Source: Clavelina lepadiformis (taxonomy: Eukaryota; Chordata; Ascidiacea; Aplousobranchia; Clavelinidae). From it: a DNA stretch of 64,000 nt. The DNA lies in contig NC_135243.1 in assembly GCF_947623445.1 (NCBI RefSeq), positions 23,382,479 through 23,446,478 of the forward strand, given 5' to 3'. The position numbers and the translations under genes were made by a program. This document shows positions 1 to 12,220 of this stretch, one piece after another; the first letter of the stretch is position 1; each line of letters starts with the position of its first letter. The notes beneath the pieces were generated by a model that was not told the origin of the DNA, ran no database searches, and saw only the letters and a program-made list of their open reading frames with translations.

Positions 1-1360
1 TCGCAATCTTTGACTTTACTCCAGCGGCAGCACCAATCCCACCAAGCCCACTAACAGCACTGTGATAAACAAACTAATTGTTAGTTCTGTGCAGAAGATA
101 TTCGAAGATAAATTACATCTCTTGTCATCATATACTCCATATAGTTTCAGTATGTTGTACAAAAATATATGGTTAACATCATTTTGGGTTAAAAAAAACT
201 TTTTCACTTTAAAATCTTAAAAGTCCAAAAATTTAACTTTACCTTAAAGCAGCCGACACCAAGGTGTTGACAAATGCAGAGTTTGCAGCCTGTAAAAAAA
301 TTAATTCTAAGTGCTGATTGGTTAAGCGTTATAAATTTCCTTTCATGAAAAAACAAGAATAAAAACAAACTTTTCGTTCTTCCTTCGTGAAAGTATTTTG
401 CGTAAATTTTATACATTTAAAACTGTGTATTTAACAAAAATATCCGTTTTAGAAATAAAACTGGTAAAGGTTTACGAGCAATGTAAGACATAAAACAAAA
501 AAAGTTTTGAAACAAAACTCTTAACGTACATTTTTCAATTTTTCGGCCGCTGTAACAATATTATCCAGCTGATCCTCACGCTGGGTTTCCCTCACCGCCG
601 AAGCCGTCTCTCTTTGTATTCTGCTAAGTTCCGCAAACAAACACAACTGAAATCAAAACGCAGAGTTACTTCACTTAAAACTACCCATTAAAAATTTCGT
701 ACTGGTCTGCAAAGTTTAAATGGTTTGAAACATTTAAAAAAGTGGCTGCAATTACCAAATTAGCAAAGCTCGACTCTGTATCTGGGCAAGATATTGTCGG
801 TTCTGAGTCCAGTTCAACACTGCTGGGAAGTGAAAGAGTCGATATTTCTTCGTCGACTGTAAACAAAAACAATTGTTTTATGAATCTTCAGATTGACTGT
901 GGTTCACAGTTGGAAAGAACATCGCTTTTGTCTGAATGTTAACATCTTTATCCTTCCATGTTTTGTTAATCAATCAATCAAACGTGGAAATAAGGTTTGC
1001 AAAATTATTTCACGACAAAATGAAATTGAAAATCTCTGTTTAACCATCTCTGTCCTCATTTGCATCGAAGACAGCTTCAGCTTCGTTTCTGGAAAAGACA
1101 AAATAAAACTTTCACACTTCTTATTTAGAATAATGATATTCATGACATAATTGTTAAAGCAATTGATTGCAAGCTAGCTCAAGGATGGATACAGACCAAG
1201 AAAGCAAAATCAACTTATTGTACAGTAAATATAGACGTGCTTGTTCATCTGCTTTGACTGATATATTGAACACAAGTTTCTTCTCTTTTGCTCACCTGTA
1301 CCATCTAGCGTCTGATATAATTGCAAAGGACACAACACATAATATTATTACTATCTTCAT
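1..1360 (-). CDS. Secreted protein of unknown family, 5' part (runs off left edge)
   Basis: I do not recognise a known animal family. Six exons join in phase: 1296-1360, 1045-1088, 756-856, 530-646, 243-289 and 1-59, all with GT-AG introns; about 144 residues are visible and the gene continues past base 1. The start at 1360 gives a textbook signal peptide (MKIVIILCVVSFAIISDA, predicted cut after Ala18). Residues 23-70 are acidic and low in complexity. Residues about 71-109 form a charged amphipathic helix or coiled coil (LSRIQRETASAVRETQRED). Residues 110-144 are Ala/Gly-rich and hydrophobic (SAALSAVSGLGGIGAAAG). Seen: signal peptide, helix, hydrophobic stretch and phase-consistent splicing. 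Inferred: a secreted or membrane-inserting protein. The helix plus hydrophobic layout recalls bacterial type III translocators, but that rests on memory only. The donor of the second exon (GTTAAA) is weak. Confidence 0.6.
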
Positions 1361-3179
1361 TATTGTTAGTCGAGTCTATACAACACGATCTTGTCACACA
1401 ATAGCGTCCCTTTTACAAACTGAGCGCTGAAAAGTATGACACTTTACATTATGCTTTGAAGGTCGGTCTCGTGTTAGGATGCATATGTTTAACTTTCTAT
1501 AAAATATCCCAACTCACTTTGTATATATAACTTCCTGATATGTTGCTATCAACTTACAACGCAATTTCGTCGATGTTTCAACTCAATTGCCCCTTCCATG
1601 AAACTTTCGAATCGCTGCAATGGAAAGTTGTAAAGTTGACATATGTGGTGGTTCGTGTGAGAGTCTTAATGTAACCAAAACTGCGCCAAGCAATGGTTTC
1701 AATGCCCACAGCACAAGCTGTACACAAAAGTTTGAGCACATTGCAAATATCCTGGGTGTCTCATACTGTGGCAAGCAGTTTTATGCTGGAATTTAATGGA
1801 AACAAAATCTCGTTCCTGGCTGTGGCAGCGGTGATCAACTTATCATGACTTATCCGACTCTCTAGTTTCTAGTAATTAGTAAAATCGTTGAGAGCGAATC
1901 GTTGCCGTTAAACTGTTAAAATTTGTATTTTAGCCAAAAAACGTTAACAGGCCAAGTAAGCTTATAAGTTGTTTTTCAAGTTTGGAACGTCCTATTTTCA
2001 ACTTGTAATTCACAAGCGTATAACGACCAACAAAGCTCCCAATAGTTTATACTAAATAGTTAATGTTGGCGGACAGTTAACTACATGAAAGTGATCAACA
2101 TATTGTCGATAGTAACGTTTCTTATGCATAAAAATGCTTAGGCAAGCACAAAGCCCTTTACATTAAAGTGATATCGGGGATAACTGGTTTGCTTATAGCC
2201 TTGCATTAGCAATATTCGTGCGTAACTTTTCTTTTTCAATCTCTTTTGCATTAAAAGCGCAAAGACTCAAGAAATTTAATTTACGAACAATACAAGACAC
2301 AAACAATAATTTATTTATACAGGAAAAATTGCGTTTATGAGAACATGTGACTGTACCATGTTGAGGAAAACGCGTTATTCTGAAGTCGAAAAAATGACAA
2401 AGCATTGAAAAAATGTAGACTAAGCGTAACGTATAAGATGAAAAACGTAATATCTGTAATTTGCTGTGTGCGGCGATCCACTGGTTTATTAAACAGGATA
2501 AATTTTTCCTTTGACAAAAGAAACAAAATGTCACATATTTATATTATTTGACCAGCACAGGACTGGGCTACAACATATGCGTTTTTCTTACGCAGTAATG
2601 GTGTCATCACTTACTGACGTCATTCCGAGTGTCATTGCAACAGAATTCTAATAAACAGTAGACGCTTTGGTTTAAGATTTTCAGCCAAAAGCGTTTTCCG
2701 CCAGACAATTGCTGAAGTACTGGAGAAATTTGTTTAACTTTGAGAAAATGTTTTTGTCACACATTGCAAACGGCAAAAAAGGGGAAAGTTACAAAAATTG
2801 ATTAGATGAAAAAGAAATAAAACGCATGTATGTACAAAAAGTTGATTAAAATGTAAAATTTGCGCCAGTTTTCGAAAATGAACTGACACAGAAATTAATA
2901 TTTTCAAGAGCCCGTCTTATTTACAGACCAGCATTTCAAATAACGATTGATTTTGTGGCGCTAAATAATCAAAAACATCTGCATCAGGTTATCCAAGCTA
3001 CGTCATACGAAGACCTTGTTGTCTCAAAAGAAACGTGACAAGATTTACGAAAAAAACCTAACCCGGAGTGCAATGGCGCTCCCAGGCGGTTAACAAAACG
3101 ACAAAAACACTTGCTAGAGTCAAAATAGCACGTCGCATACACCGGGAAAGCCCCAAAGGTTTCATTTGAAGAATTGGAA
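1361..3179. other. Gene-free stretch
   Basis: Between the start of the secreted-protein gene and the stop of the first CYSTM gene. The open frames here, including one of 113 codons on the minus strand at 2193-2534, lack recognisable domains and coding character. It should hold the secreted gene's promoter and the 3' UTR of the CYSTM gene. Nothing else is seen. Confidence 0.5.
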
Positions 3180-3875
3180 TTAATCCAGAAGACAACAGCA
3201 TAGAAGCGCCGTGCAACATCCAATAAGGAAACAATCAGCCGCGTCATCATTCTTGTTGCTTCGATGACGGTCGCTCTCAACATAAACTGAAAAAAGTAAA
3301 ATTTAAGTTTGGTGATGACAAAATTTTCAACTGGGCTGAATAGGTCTGTAGCAGTAATTATCCTCGGTGACACAACAGTTTAGTGTCGTTGAAGAAAATC
3401 TCTTTACAACTAGGCCAAATGCAAAATCTGAGTAAATAAGCACGAGCGGCAGATAAACATTAAATAGGCTACGAACGGGGCAGTCAACAACAGACGTTCC
3501 TACATGTACAGGTTGGCACTAAATCATAGCGTTGCAAAGCTCAAAATCGACGAAATACTCACCAACTTGAGTCGGTTGCTTTCCGTGACGTTGGCCTGAC
3601 GACATTTGTTGTCCGGGCGGTGGGTACGGCTGTTGAGGGTAACCCCCCGCCTGTGGTGGGTACCCAGGTTGGGGAGGGTAAGCTCCTTGGGGAGGTGGGT
3701 AAGCCCCTTGTGGGGGCGGGTACCCCCCTTGGTAATAAGGGGCTTGTTGCGGTGGAGCCTGTTGGTATCCGGCTTGGGCGGTTGGGGGCTGCGGTGGGTA
3801 ACCTGGGGTAGTAGCAGGTGGTGGGTAAGCTCCAGGGTCGTTTGGTGTATATGGAGGTGGCGGGGCTGATGCCAT
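3180..3875 (-). CDS. CYSTM1: CYSTM1-like cysteine-rich transmembrane protein, copy 1
   Basis: Two exons, 3563-3875 and 3180-3286, give 139 residues. CYSTM proteins are small tail-anchored membrane proteins, linked in yeast and plants to stress resistance. Exon 1 starts with a WW-binding PPPPY motif and is a Pro/Tyr/Gly/Gln-rich tract with GAYPPPQ repeats, as in human CYSTM1. Exon 2 is read in a different frame from the long open frame over the same bases. It gives a VYVESDRH segment like the VYVVEDQR of human CYSTM1, then the signature core GCCTALLCCCLLD followed directly by the stop. The intron (3287-3562) splits the codon after KQPTQV. The start at 3875 is the first ATG, has a fair Kozak context and matches copy 2. 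Copy 2 lies about 6 kb upstream on the same strand. Confidence 0.9.
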
Positions 3876-6800
3876 TTTAATTCTTAAATTCAAAATTCCT
3901 AGATTCAAACTTTAATACTCGAGTCTACAATAGAATGGGAAGAGGTTAATCCAAGCGTCTGCAGACTTTTCTGACCACTCAGTCATTTCATGCCACTGGG
4001 AAAACCCCATTTCCAGCCCAGAGCATGGACTGTAGAGTCCAGTAAGAGTAGAGTCACTAGTAGAGTCACGCAGTGAGTCAAACAACGGACCACCGCTGTG
4101 CTGCCAGCTGAATTGAATTAAGCGTAACAAACACAAGGCAAGCAGCAATTAAGGCGTCTTTGCCGCGTAGATCATGCGCGGGACAATAATTAAATTGACA
4201 AAAGACGTGATATATGAAATTTAAAAATAATAAGAAAATATTAGCACCGTTGTAAATTAGCAACGTAAACACAATGATCCTTGCAAACTCCACTACGCTA
4301 AAAACGAAATTTCGGATTACACAAAGCAACTTCAGCAATACCGGCGACTAATTATGACGTAAATATGATGTCATAATGAAAGCGTCAGTTTGCCTTTATT
4401 AAACTTTATTGCAAACTCTGGCAACTTCAGGTAAAGTTCGTTAAGGCTGAAGTGAAAATTAGCGAAAAAGTCGAACCGACATCGAAAAATCGTCAACAGC
4501 GAAATTTGTTAAAATCGGACGACGGCTTCGAAAGCCGAAAGCCAGCCGTGACGTAGTTGTAATATAGCCGGCCGACTTCGGCTTGGACTTGACATCGAGC
4601 ATTGACGAGGTGCTTTTTTGAATGTAACCAAAACGGCACAGCAAAATTTTAGCCATACGATCAGGTGCGTCCACAGTATCCAGCATAGTATACACGCACA
4701 GTACGTCGCACTTTCAATTTCCCAGGTGCAATTAATTTAAATTACGATATTACCACTTGCAAATATGCTGCGAGCAGCCATTACAGCAGTTGTGGGTTTT
4801 TTGAAATTCAATGCAATGCGTACTGCAGGAATACTACGGCGCTGCGCTGCACGCTACGCCACGCGCTACGCTGCACAACGCTTAAAAATATCTTCGAATA
4901 TGAGAATTATTGGCAAACTGTAATTTCTGATCTTACGCGAATTTCTGTTGTAATGTCTGGAATTCTCTTTCCGTTTCTTAACAATATGCTGCATTCTAGC
5001 TTACATACAGTAGGCTGTATACCTCTCTTTGCACGACAAGCAGTCACGTTCTGTACACCGAAACGACACATTGCGCGAAAAGTTTCTGAAATAGTATTAT
5101 GATCCATGTCAGCCGTTTCAGTCAAGGGACGTTTCACTGAACTATCAGCAGTTTTCCATCATAATCATTCAGCAGCGACCGAACACTGCGTTACAGCAAC
5201 TGTAGCTTGGCCCTAAAAATGAGCTGCCAACTTATTTGAAAACTTGAAATTAACGTATTAACTTTACTGCCAGTTTTCAGCTTCACTGTTCAGTAACAAT
5301 CTGGAATCTGCTAACAAAACAGTAGGAAGTGACATCACATGCGGACTTATATCGAGCTAGAGTAACTTACGGTTAAGCGTTTATTCGACTGGAACTGGTA
5401 GCCTACAAATACCTAGTTTTGTTTCTACCATGCCCTGTAGTCCGGAGTGTAACTCTAACTTACCTTTCATTTTCTTTGCGTTTAAGAACGTATTGAGTTG
5501 GTTACATTACCAGTTGACATGGACTTGCCGACTGCAAGTCATGCCCACATCATGTAGGAAGTTTTTAACAACGTTACAACGGACAATTCAGCGGACTGTT
5601 TCGATTTTCGTGAATCAGTCACTGTAATCATAAGCGGTCGGTCTTAAAACGGGTCTAGTATACAAGTGCACAACCTAAAAACGGTGCTTTATTACTTTGT
5701 TACGCTTTGTTTGGAGTGTTCCGTTGTGGACAGCTTCCTTTTATGAAATCTCATTCTTTTGCTTTCCATTTTCTTTTGTTAGTTATTTTGTGCGGTTCTT
5801 TCAATTTCCGCAATAACCATGGAATGGCATCGAACTTTAGACTAACGTACGCACAGTTTAGCTTTCAATTACAGCAAAATGTAATCTACTAAGCCTGCTA
5901 AAGCATTGCTTTTCAGTTTGGTTGGTTTTATATTTTTAAGTTGGTTAACTGGTGTAACTGTACCGATTACCGCCATCCAAATGCTCCGTATTAGCTACTT
6001 AATATTTTTACAGCCATCAATACAGTAATCGATTTCGTCAAACGCAGCTAATACATGAACGAAATAACACATTTGGGAATACAGCGATCTCTATGCTAGG
6101 TTACGTCGAGAAGTCTTTCAACGAGCGCAAACACCCACAGCAAATACAACACAATCATGTGACAGCAATAAGCAAATAAATGACGTATCAACGCACACAG
6201 CGGCAGACAAGGGCTATACCAGCATTTGGCCGTAACTACACTGAGGCAAACGAAACATTTGCCTAGCCCTAAACATTTTCCGATGCTAAACTACATTTAA
6301 CAAAACACCTAATCGGTGACTAATTAACATATTTGCCTCGGTAAAGATTTAACCCTGGCTACAGCCTGGAGTAATTTAGACGCTGCTCCTGAACAGTGAT
6401 AAGTGATAACATCCGCATTTTAACGCTCGACTATGAGCTATTATTTAGAAATCGCCTCCAGTCGCTTACAACAAAACATCAAATCGCTGACACAAATCCT
6501 GGTGAAACATATGAGGGTGCGTTTCGTCACGCTCGCCTGGTTGCGGTAGTCACTTAAAGGCACCTTCATACAAGTAGCGTCGTTATGTTGAACAAGTAAT
6601 AACGAGCACTTAATACAACACGTAGGCTACCTACGTTTGCGCCATGGTAAAATTGAGAGACTGTTCTGTAACTAGCCTACCTTACAGCGTAATACTCTAC
6701 AGTAGTTTGTAATCACTGTGTTTTGTAAACGACCTTACCTATAGCTTGCTGCTAATTCAAGTAATTTCTAATCTACTTTGTCAGCTTAAAATATGTTATT

Positions 6801-9800
6801 TTACCTATCGCACAGCAGCGTATCCAATACTTAACTTTACAACGCTACAATATATCGAATTCAATTCAGACCTTTTGTACAGAACGTTACGTGAAAACCT
6901 ACACACCATATATAAAGGAAATCCCATGACGCAAATCTGCGTTCACGTGATACGGTATTTATAGCAATTATGCTTCTTTCAGCGGTTGTTTTGGTTTTGT
7001 AACCCGTGACAAGCCTTAAGGCTACAATACCACACCAGTCACGACAATGATTGGGAAAATTTAACTTAGATTGAGAAAATTTAACTTGTTTAACTGGGGC
7101 TGTCATGTTTGCATGTTTGTTTGAAAAACTACTGATTTCCCTGAGAATATGCAGATGCATGTCTACGAGACAACTTTACTACTCTTATGATACCTCTCAA
7201 TTGTAGTCGATTTTAACTAAACTACTCTGTTATTTCTTATAGTACCGTTTTACGCCGGATAAGGATGTCTTGAAGCCTTGAATTAATTCTGGCAAGTTTC
7301 ATTTTTGAATAGAATTTCTAGATATCAATGCTCTTGTTTTCCGTAAAAGTTCGTTTTTTCGTAAATCTGCTCACTTTGAAACCAAAATTTACCGAATTAT
7401 ACTAATTTATCCGAACTCTGCTTAAGATTAGATCCTCGGTTTCAGCCACTGGTTCTCTCTCACGTTTAATTCTTTTATTTTCTTTCTCACCGAGTTTACG
7501 TTCAACACAGTTCGAGCTAAACATGAACAAATTATCGGAATTGTCTCTGCAACGGAAAGGCTTCGGTGTGAACCTGACTAGTAATTGAACAAGTCGAGTC
7601 TATTTCAGTCGTTTTTTGTTGACATTGCTTGCATTGCTTTTATGTGCCTCGGACAATGGATATATTAAATGCTAACAAAACTCAACCTTTGTGAAAATCG
7701 ACAATGTTTTTGCAAAGAGAGTGACTATTTCACCATATATAGGTCACGCAACCTGTAGTTAAAGGTAGGCGGTTAGGTTAGGAGAAAGGCCATGCAAAAT
7801 GTTGGTTTTAGCCATTTAAGGTTTTATTGAAGTTAGATTTAGATCAGAAGGTAGGTTTAAATTACTATTCGTTATAACATTTAACTTAGGTTAACAAGAA
7901 ACTGTGAAAAATAGTTTTGAACGCACGATTTTTTCAGGTGGAATAGCGGCAGCCTTTTGTAATTATGTTTAATTCTCGAATGGATCCGATCCTAAATACG
8001 CAATAATAACGAAATACAAAAATGCATCTATTTTACTAGTTGGTTTAATGGCGGATAACCGATGGATGATGATTTAAATATTAAAATTTCATAAAATAAA
8101 TTCGAGCTTATTTTTGCAGTACAGGACATTTGTTTGTAGATCTTGGGTAAATGCACATCACGTTTTTTTGCACTTCTACCACTATGTTGCAATCTACTTA
8201 TTGCCTATTCAACATTGAAAGAAAAAACATCGAATGGTAAGTCTGATCACAAAGAATTTCATCAGTATCGGCGTGAAGATGAAGCCTTGAAAACTTTGTT
8301 GAGTCATAACAACAAGTAATTACAGTTGGAAATAAGTTCCGCATTACAAAGTTCAAACGCAAGCAATTTTCGAAAATCCGATGAAGAGACGGTAGTTTTG
8401 ATTTGCCAAAACGAGCAGGAGCGCCACAAGAAGCAGTTTTTTATCGATTAGTGAAGGCGCGAGCGACGTTTCTTTTATCATCAAACAGCTAAAGTGAAGG
8501 TTCTTTTCTAAAGAACGGCTTCCAAGCTATGTATATGGGGTCTGATTTGGGCCCAGTCCACCTCCTTAAGGCGTACTAACCTAGTCTTTACTTTAGGTTT
8601 GCTGGCCATGCTAACACATACAGTTTATAACACAATTGTGCGATAATCTCCTTGCATGTTTTAATCCCTTGAAACTTTGCCACTTTTTCCATTTCGCTAA
8701 TTGTTCGTGAGCATGTTCTTTATTTTGCTATAATTATAAAGGATAACGTTGTAGTTTTCGCTCCACACAATTAATGGCGAAAAATAAACGATAAAATGTG
8801 ATAGAACAGTAGATATTATAAATTTTCGAAATAAGGTAAAATTTGTTGCTTTCGGAGTCAGGTCACATTAAGGACAGAAATGAATTAAAAACGTCACAGG
8901 AAGGTATTTTCTCACGCCTCCGATGATGGCAGGAACCGTGAAGTCGACCTGAAAACCGCTCAATCTGATTTCACAGCTCTCAATAATGATGTTATTTTAC
9001 CAAACTTAGGCTATTCTCTGCTTCGCTTGTTTGGTCTGAATTTGACCTGTGCATTGTATATCTGATTGAGAATACATGAACAGAAAACCACAGACAGAAG
9101 TATATGCTTGTTTGCCATTGAATTTGGTCTTTATATGGCGTTTGGCCTAACTCTATGTTAACTTCTGGACTTGAAAGAAGGCGCAATTTAAGAAAAAGGA
9201 TACATTTAGCTTTCGACGATAAAAAGTGTGGGGCTTTTATTATAGTGTAGTCAATTGAATTTGATAGAAAGCTAACATTTCTCATAATTTCATCATGGTG
9301 CTCTACGTCACACTGTAATGATGTCATCACCACAAGATAATCATAAACATAAGAATTACTATTTTAGCGCTCCAAACTATAATTAGTTAAGTTTTTCCAG
9401 CCCAAAGCGTTTCAAGCTTAACAACTAATAATTTTTTTTTTTTATTTATTTATGCCATACACTACACATGTCATAGTGAAAGCGATATTGCAAAGTTGAT
9501 TGTAGTAAAGAATGCAGAAAAAATGCACGATATGTATAGCAAGTTAATAAAACTGGAAAAAATTTATCCAAGTGAAAAATTTTAACAGCGCAACTTTATC
9601 ATGTAACGATTCGATTGCTTACTACCAAAAACATTAGTAACAACATGCCTCATAAAAAGACGATGCAGCCCGCCCCCCTACCCGAAATAGGTGCAATCAC
9701 AATAAGAACGACAAACCAAAGCGATATTATGAATCAAAATCTAGCTCCGGGGCTAAATGAAATGGCACTGTATAACTGATACTTATAGAAATAAGACATC

Positions 9801-9870
9801 TCTTTAGGAGTGGAGTGGCCCACTGTATCCAATTGGAATAAGTCTAAAAGTGTCTTTTAAAGAACTTGAA
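3876..9870. other. Intergenic region between the two CYSTM copies
   Basis: About 6 kb with no exon I can support. It contains a MITE at 7719-7953 and a GC-rich run of CGCTGC/CGCTACGC-like units near 4838-4880. Minus-strand open frames at 4459-4695, 6861-7160 and 8992-9333 show no family motif. The right half must contain the 3' UTR of CYSTM copy 2. Confidence 0.5.
7719..7953 (-). repeat. MITE family A, copy 1
   Basis: About 235 bp in the opposite orientation to two other copies at 41214-41452 and 59131-59330. The ends are imperfect inverted repeats: GTGACTATTTCACC on the left, and GGTGGAATAGCGGCAGC on the right, which pairs as CTGCCGCTATTCCACC. Shared internal blocks are the run reading CACAGTTTCTTGTTAAC on the complement and one near CCGCCTACCTTTAAC. 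No coding capacity, so a non-autonomous DNA transposon is likely. Confidence 0.6.
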
Positions 9871-10901
9871 TTAATAACTATAACAACAGCATAGAAGCGC
9901 TGCGCAGCATCCCATGAGGAAGCATTCAGCCGTATCTTCGCTCCTTGTAACTCGAGGGCGATCTCTCTCGTTGTAACCTGGGTGAGAAAAATATTTTTTT
10001 TAACAGACAAAGATAAGGAATTCACAAAAGACAAAATGTATAAGAAAATGCGTAGCCTAGTAGTGCAGTGTGGCTGAAAACAATTTTGTTATAACCAGGC
10101 CAAAACCTTTGAATACAAGACAAAAACTGGAATAACCGGAGCAGTCAAGCATAAAGGTACAAGTGTCACGGGATTATTTTTATGCACCCGTTTTATAGCC
10201 ATCGTATTGTTTTTTGCACCACTCTTATATTTTGATTTGGTTAAATGTGTGGGTCAGCTCCTATTTTTATTCGCGTTATGTATTTTGTATGCATGCTTGT
10301 CAGGTTTTAGGTTTGCTCACGTGCTGCTGTATTTTACTTATTTATTTGTCCACGTGTTTTTGGTCGATCTTTTGTGACGTCTCACATCGCGGTCCCTAGG
10401 GCCTAATTGGTGTTTAGCGTTCCACGTTGATTTTCTCATTGCGTGGAATTTGTTTTGGTGTGTTGTTGCGCTCGACTGAGCGAGCGTTGAGGGCAGTCTA
10501 CGTTTTAACTTTGTAGTGAAAAGATGGATGTTTTTACCTAAGATATGCGATTAAAAGTTAAGAAAGCAAAAAGAGCTAAGTGACTAGCTGTAAAGCGGGA
10601 AGGTTCCTGGTAAAGAAAATTCGGTTACACAAGTACGTACAACTAGGCACTAAATCATAGTTTTACACTGCTCAAAATACTCACCAACACCAGTCGGCTG
10701 CTTTCCGTGACGTTGTGCTGACGTCATTTGTTGACCAGGAGGTGGGTCACTTCCTACATAATAAGGAGCTTTTCTCTGAGAGACCTTTATGTTTCTGGTT
10801 TGGGTCTTTGTTGGCTGTGGTGAGTAGTCTGGGGTAGTAGCAGGTGGTGGGTAAGCGCGGGGGTCGTTGGGTGAATATGGTGGGGGTGGGGTCGATTCCA
10901 T
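9871..10901 (-). CDS. CYSTM1: CYSTM1-like cysteine-rich transmembrane protein, copy 2
   Basis: Two exons, 10685-10901 and 9871-9977, give 107 residues. It is a paralogue of the gene at 3180-3875: same N-terminal layout (MESTPPPPYSPNDP against MASAPPPPYTPNDP), same GQQMTSAQRHGKQPT end to exon 1 and same intron phase. Exon 2 ends in ECFLMGCCAALLCCCYSY and then the stop, the CYSTM membrane anchor. It has lost most of the Gly/Tyr/Pro repeats of copy 1, so exon 1 encodes 72 rather than 104 residues. The intron is longer (9978-10684). Similar bases just upstream of both start codons show that the duplication included 5' UTR. The anchor frame differs from the longest open frame over exon 2. Confidence 0.88.
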
Positions 10902-11429
10902 TGCAATCTTTAAAATTTCATAGATTCAAACCTTACATGTATTCCAATCTGCAAAAAATTCGGAGAGTTTAATACAAGGGATAACAAACGTTTCAGGCGC
11001 TCAAGAGAGCATACTTTCAAATCCAGAAGGTGATAAGATAATTTATTATCAAAAAACTCAGCACAATATCATCAATAGAAAATGATTAAGATATTTTATG
11101 ATGTTGGAGATTGATACAATATGATGTCACAAAGGTTGTTGTCAAAGAAGTGTGAGCATTTTTACTAAACTCGAGAAAAAATAATTTTAGATGCAAGCAT
11201 GAGAAAAGGACCCTTACTAAGAGGTGTGTGCATAATAGCAGATTGCCAAACCTCGGAGTAAAAGATTATTATATTTCAGTAACTTATTTAAAATATACTG
11301 ATGAGGTCATTTTGTCAGTCCCTGATAACGTAGCTAAGTCGGAAAATACAAATTGCGTAACTGTCGAGACTTACATGCAAGCTGTGTTTTTCAAATTTGA
11401 TACAGGGTCCGGTGAAAAAGCCAAACCTA

Positions 11430-11500
11430 CGATAGACGCTGCCTCAATGAAGTACCGAAGTCTACGGTACTGTTGCAGTACTAACCACTGAACTACCGCT
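11430..11500 (-). repeat. tRNA-derived SINE head (remnant)
   Basis: Read on the minus strand, 11497-11481 gives TAGTTCAGTGGTTAG, a good pol III A-box of tRNA type. It is followed by a small stem (GTACCG with CGGTAC) in the position of an anticodon arm. A clear B-box is missing, so this is not an intact tRNA gene. Confidence 0.3.
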
Positions 11501-12220
11501 AGATAAAACTGTTGCTGTCAATGCCGAACGCAATAGAACAAAGCGTATCGACCTCAGTATCGTTACATGAAAACTTGGCAAATGGAAAAAATAAAATAAT
11601 GCCTAAGCCCTAAGCAAACTAATGGCTCTAACACTATAACTGACATTACTTTAAACAAGACAAGCAACTTAGAAATAATTACCTATAATCAAAGCTGTTT
11701 GTTATGTCATAATTTGATTGTTGCAGCGGAACTCAAAGTCCGGCAACGAAAGAATGGCGGGAACATAGAAATCAAAAATAAAAACAAAAGTGGCAATGAT
11801 AACAAAAATTGTTGCCGTTTAAGAAACTACACTCGTCTAAACGAACAGAAGTTGAATCCATTTTTGCCCCACACTAGCAAGTAACCAAGTTCGATAACGA
11901 AAGCTGCCATCAGAAAAACCAGGAACCTCCATTCGCTTCTCCCGGTTACAACTTCGTACTTATCTTGACGCCTGACGTAAATAATAACATCGCTATGACG
12001 ATTAACAAACAAACATCGGCTGAAGTTTACCTTGACGCGTATTTTCATCTTCGACGAAAACTCTTCCGTCATAGCACATGCATTTCATCTGACGTCATTG
12101 TGATGCATCTCACACACGACTTTGCAGCCACAGTAATGAGATAAAAAAGTAAAAATATTCTATAAAGATCAAAATATATTGGCAGCATGCGAGAGATATC
12201 ACCTTTACATGTTTCTGGCC

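Noticed and set aside
742-942. Plus-strand 66-codon frame
   Set aside because: Serine-rich and plausible at first sight, but the minus strand gives a splice-bounded exon that joins in phase with its neighbours and leads to a signal-peptide start.
2984-3373. 129-codon minus-strand open frame
   Set aside because: It overlaps CYSTM exon 2 but in the wrong frame. The splice phase from exon 1 selects the frame ending in the CYSTM anchor.
3606-3869. Plus-strand Trp/Arg/Gly-rich frames
   Set aside because: Shadow of the proline-rich CYSTM exon on the opposite strand.
4459-4695. Minus-strand 78-codon frame
   Set aside because: Even composition but no motif, no splice context and no ATG-bounded start that I can support. 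Part of it is a local palindrome (CGGCTTCGAAAGCCG).
9804-10034. 76-codon minus-strand open frame with similarity to 2984-3373
   Set aside because: The similarity is real but comes from the paralogous CYSTM exon read in another frame; it is not a separate gene.
11827-12072. Minus-strand 81-codon frame with one hydrophobic segment
   Set aside because: It has an ATG and a possible membrane helix, but no recognisable relatives and no supporting splice or regulatory context. Kept only as a mention.
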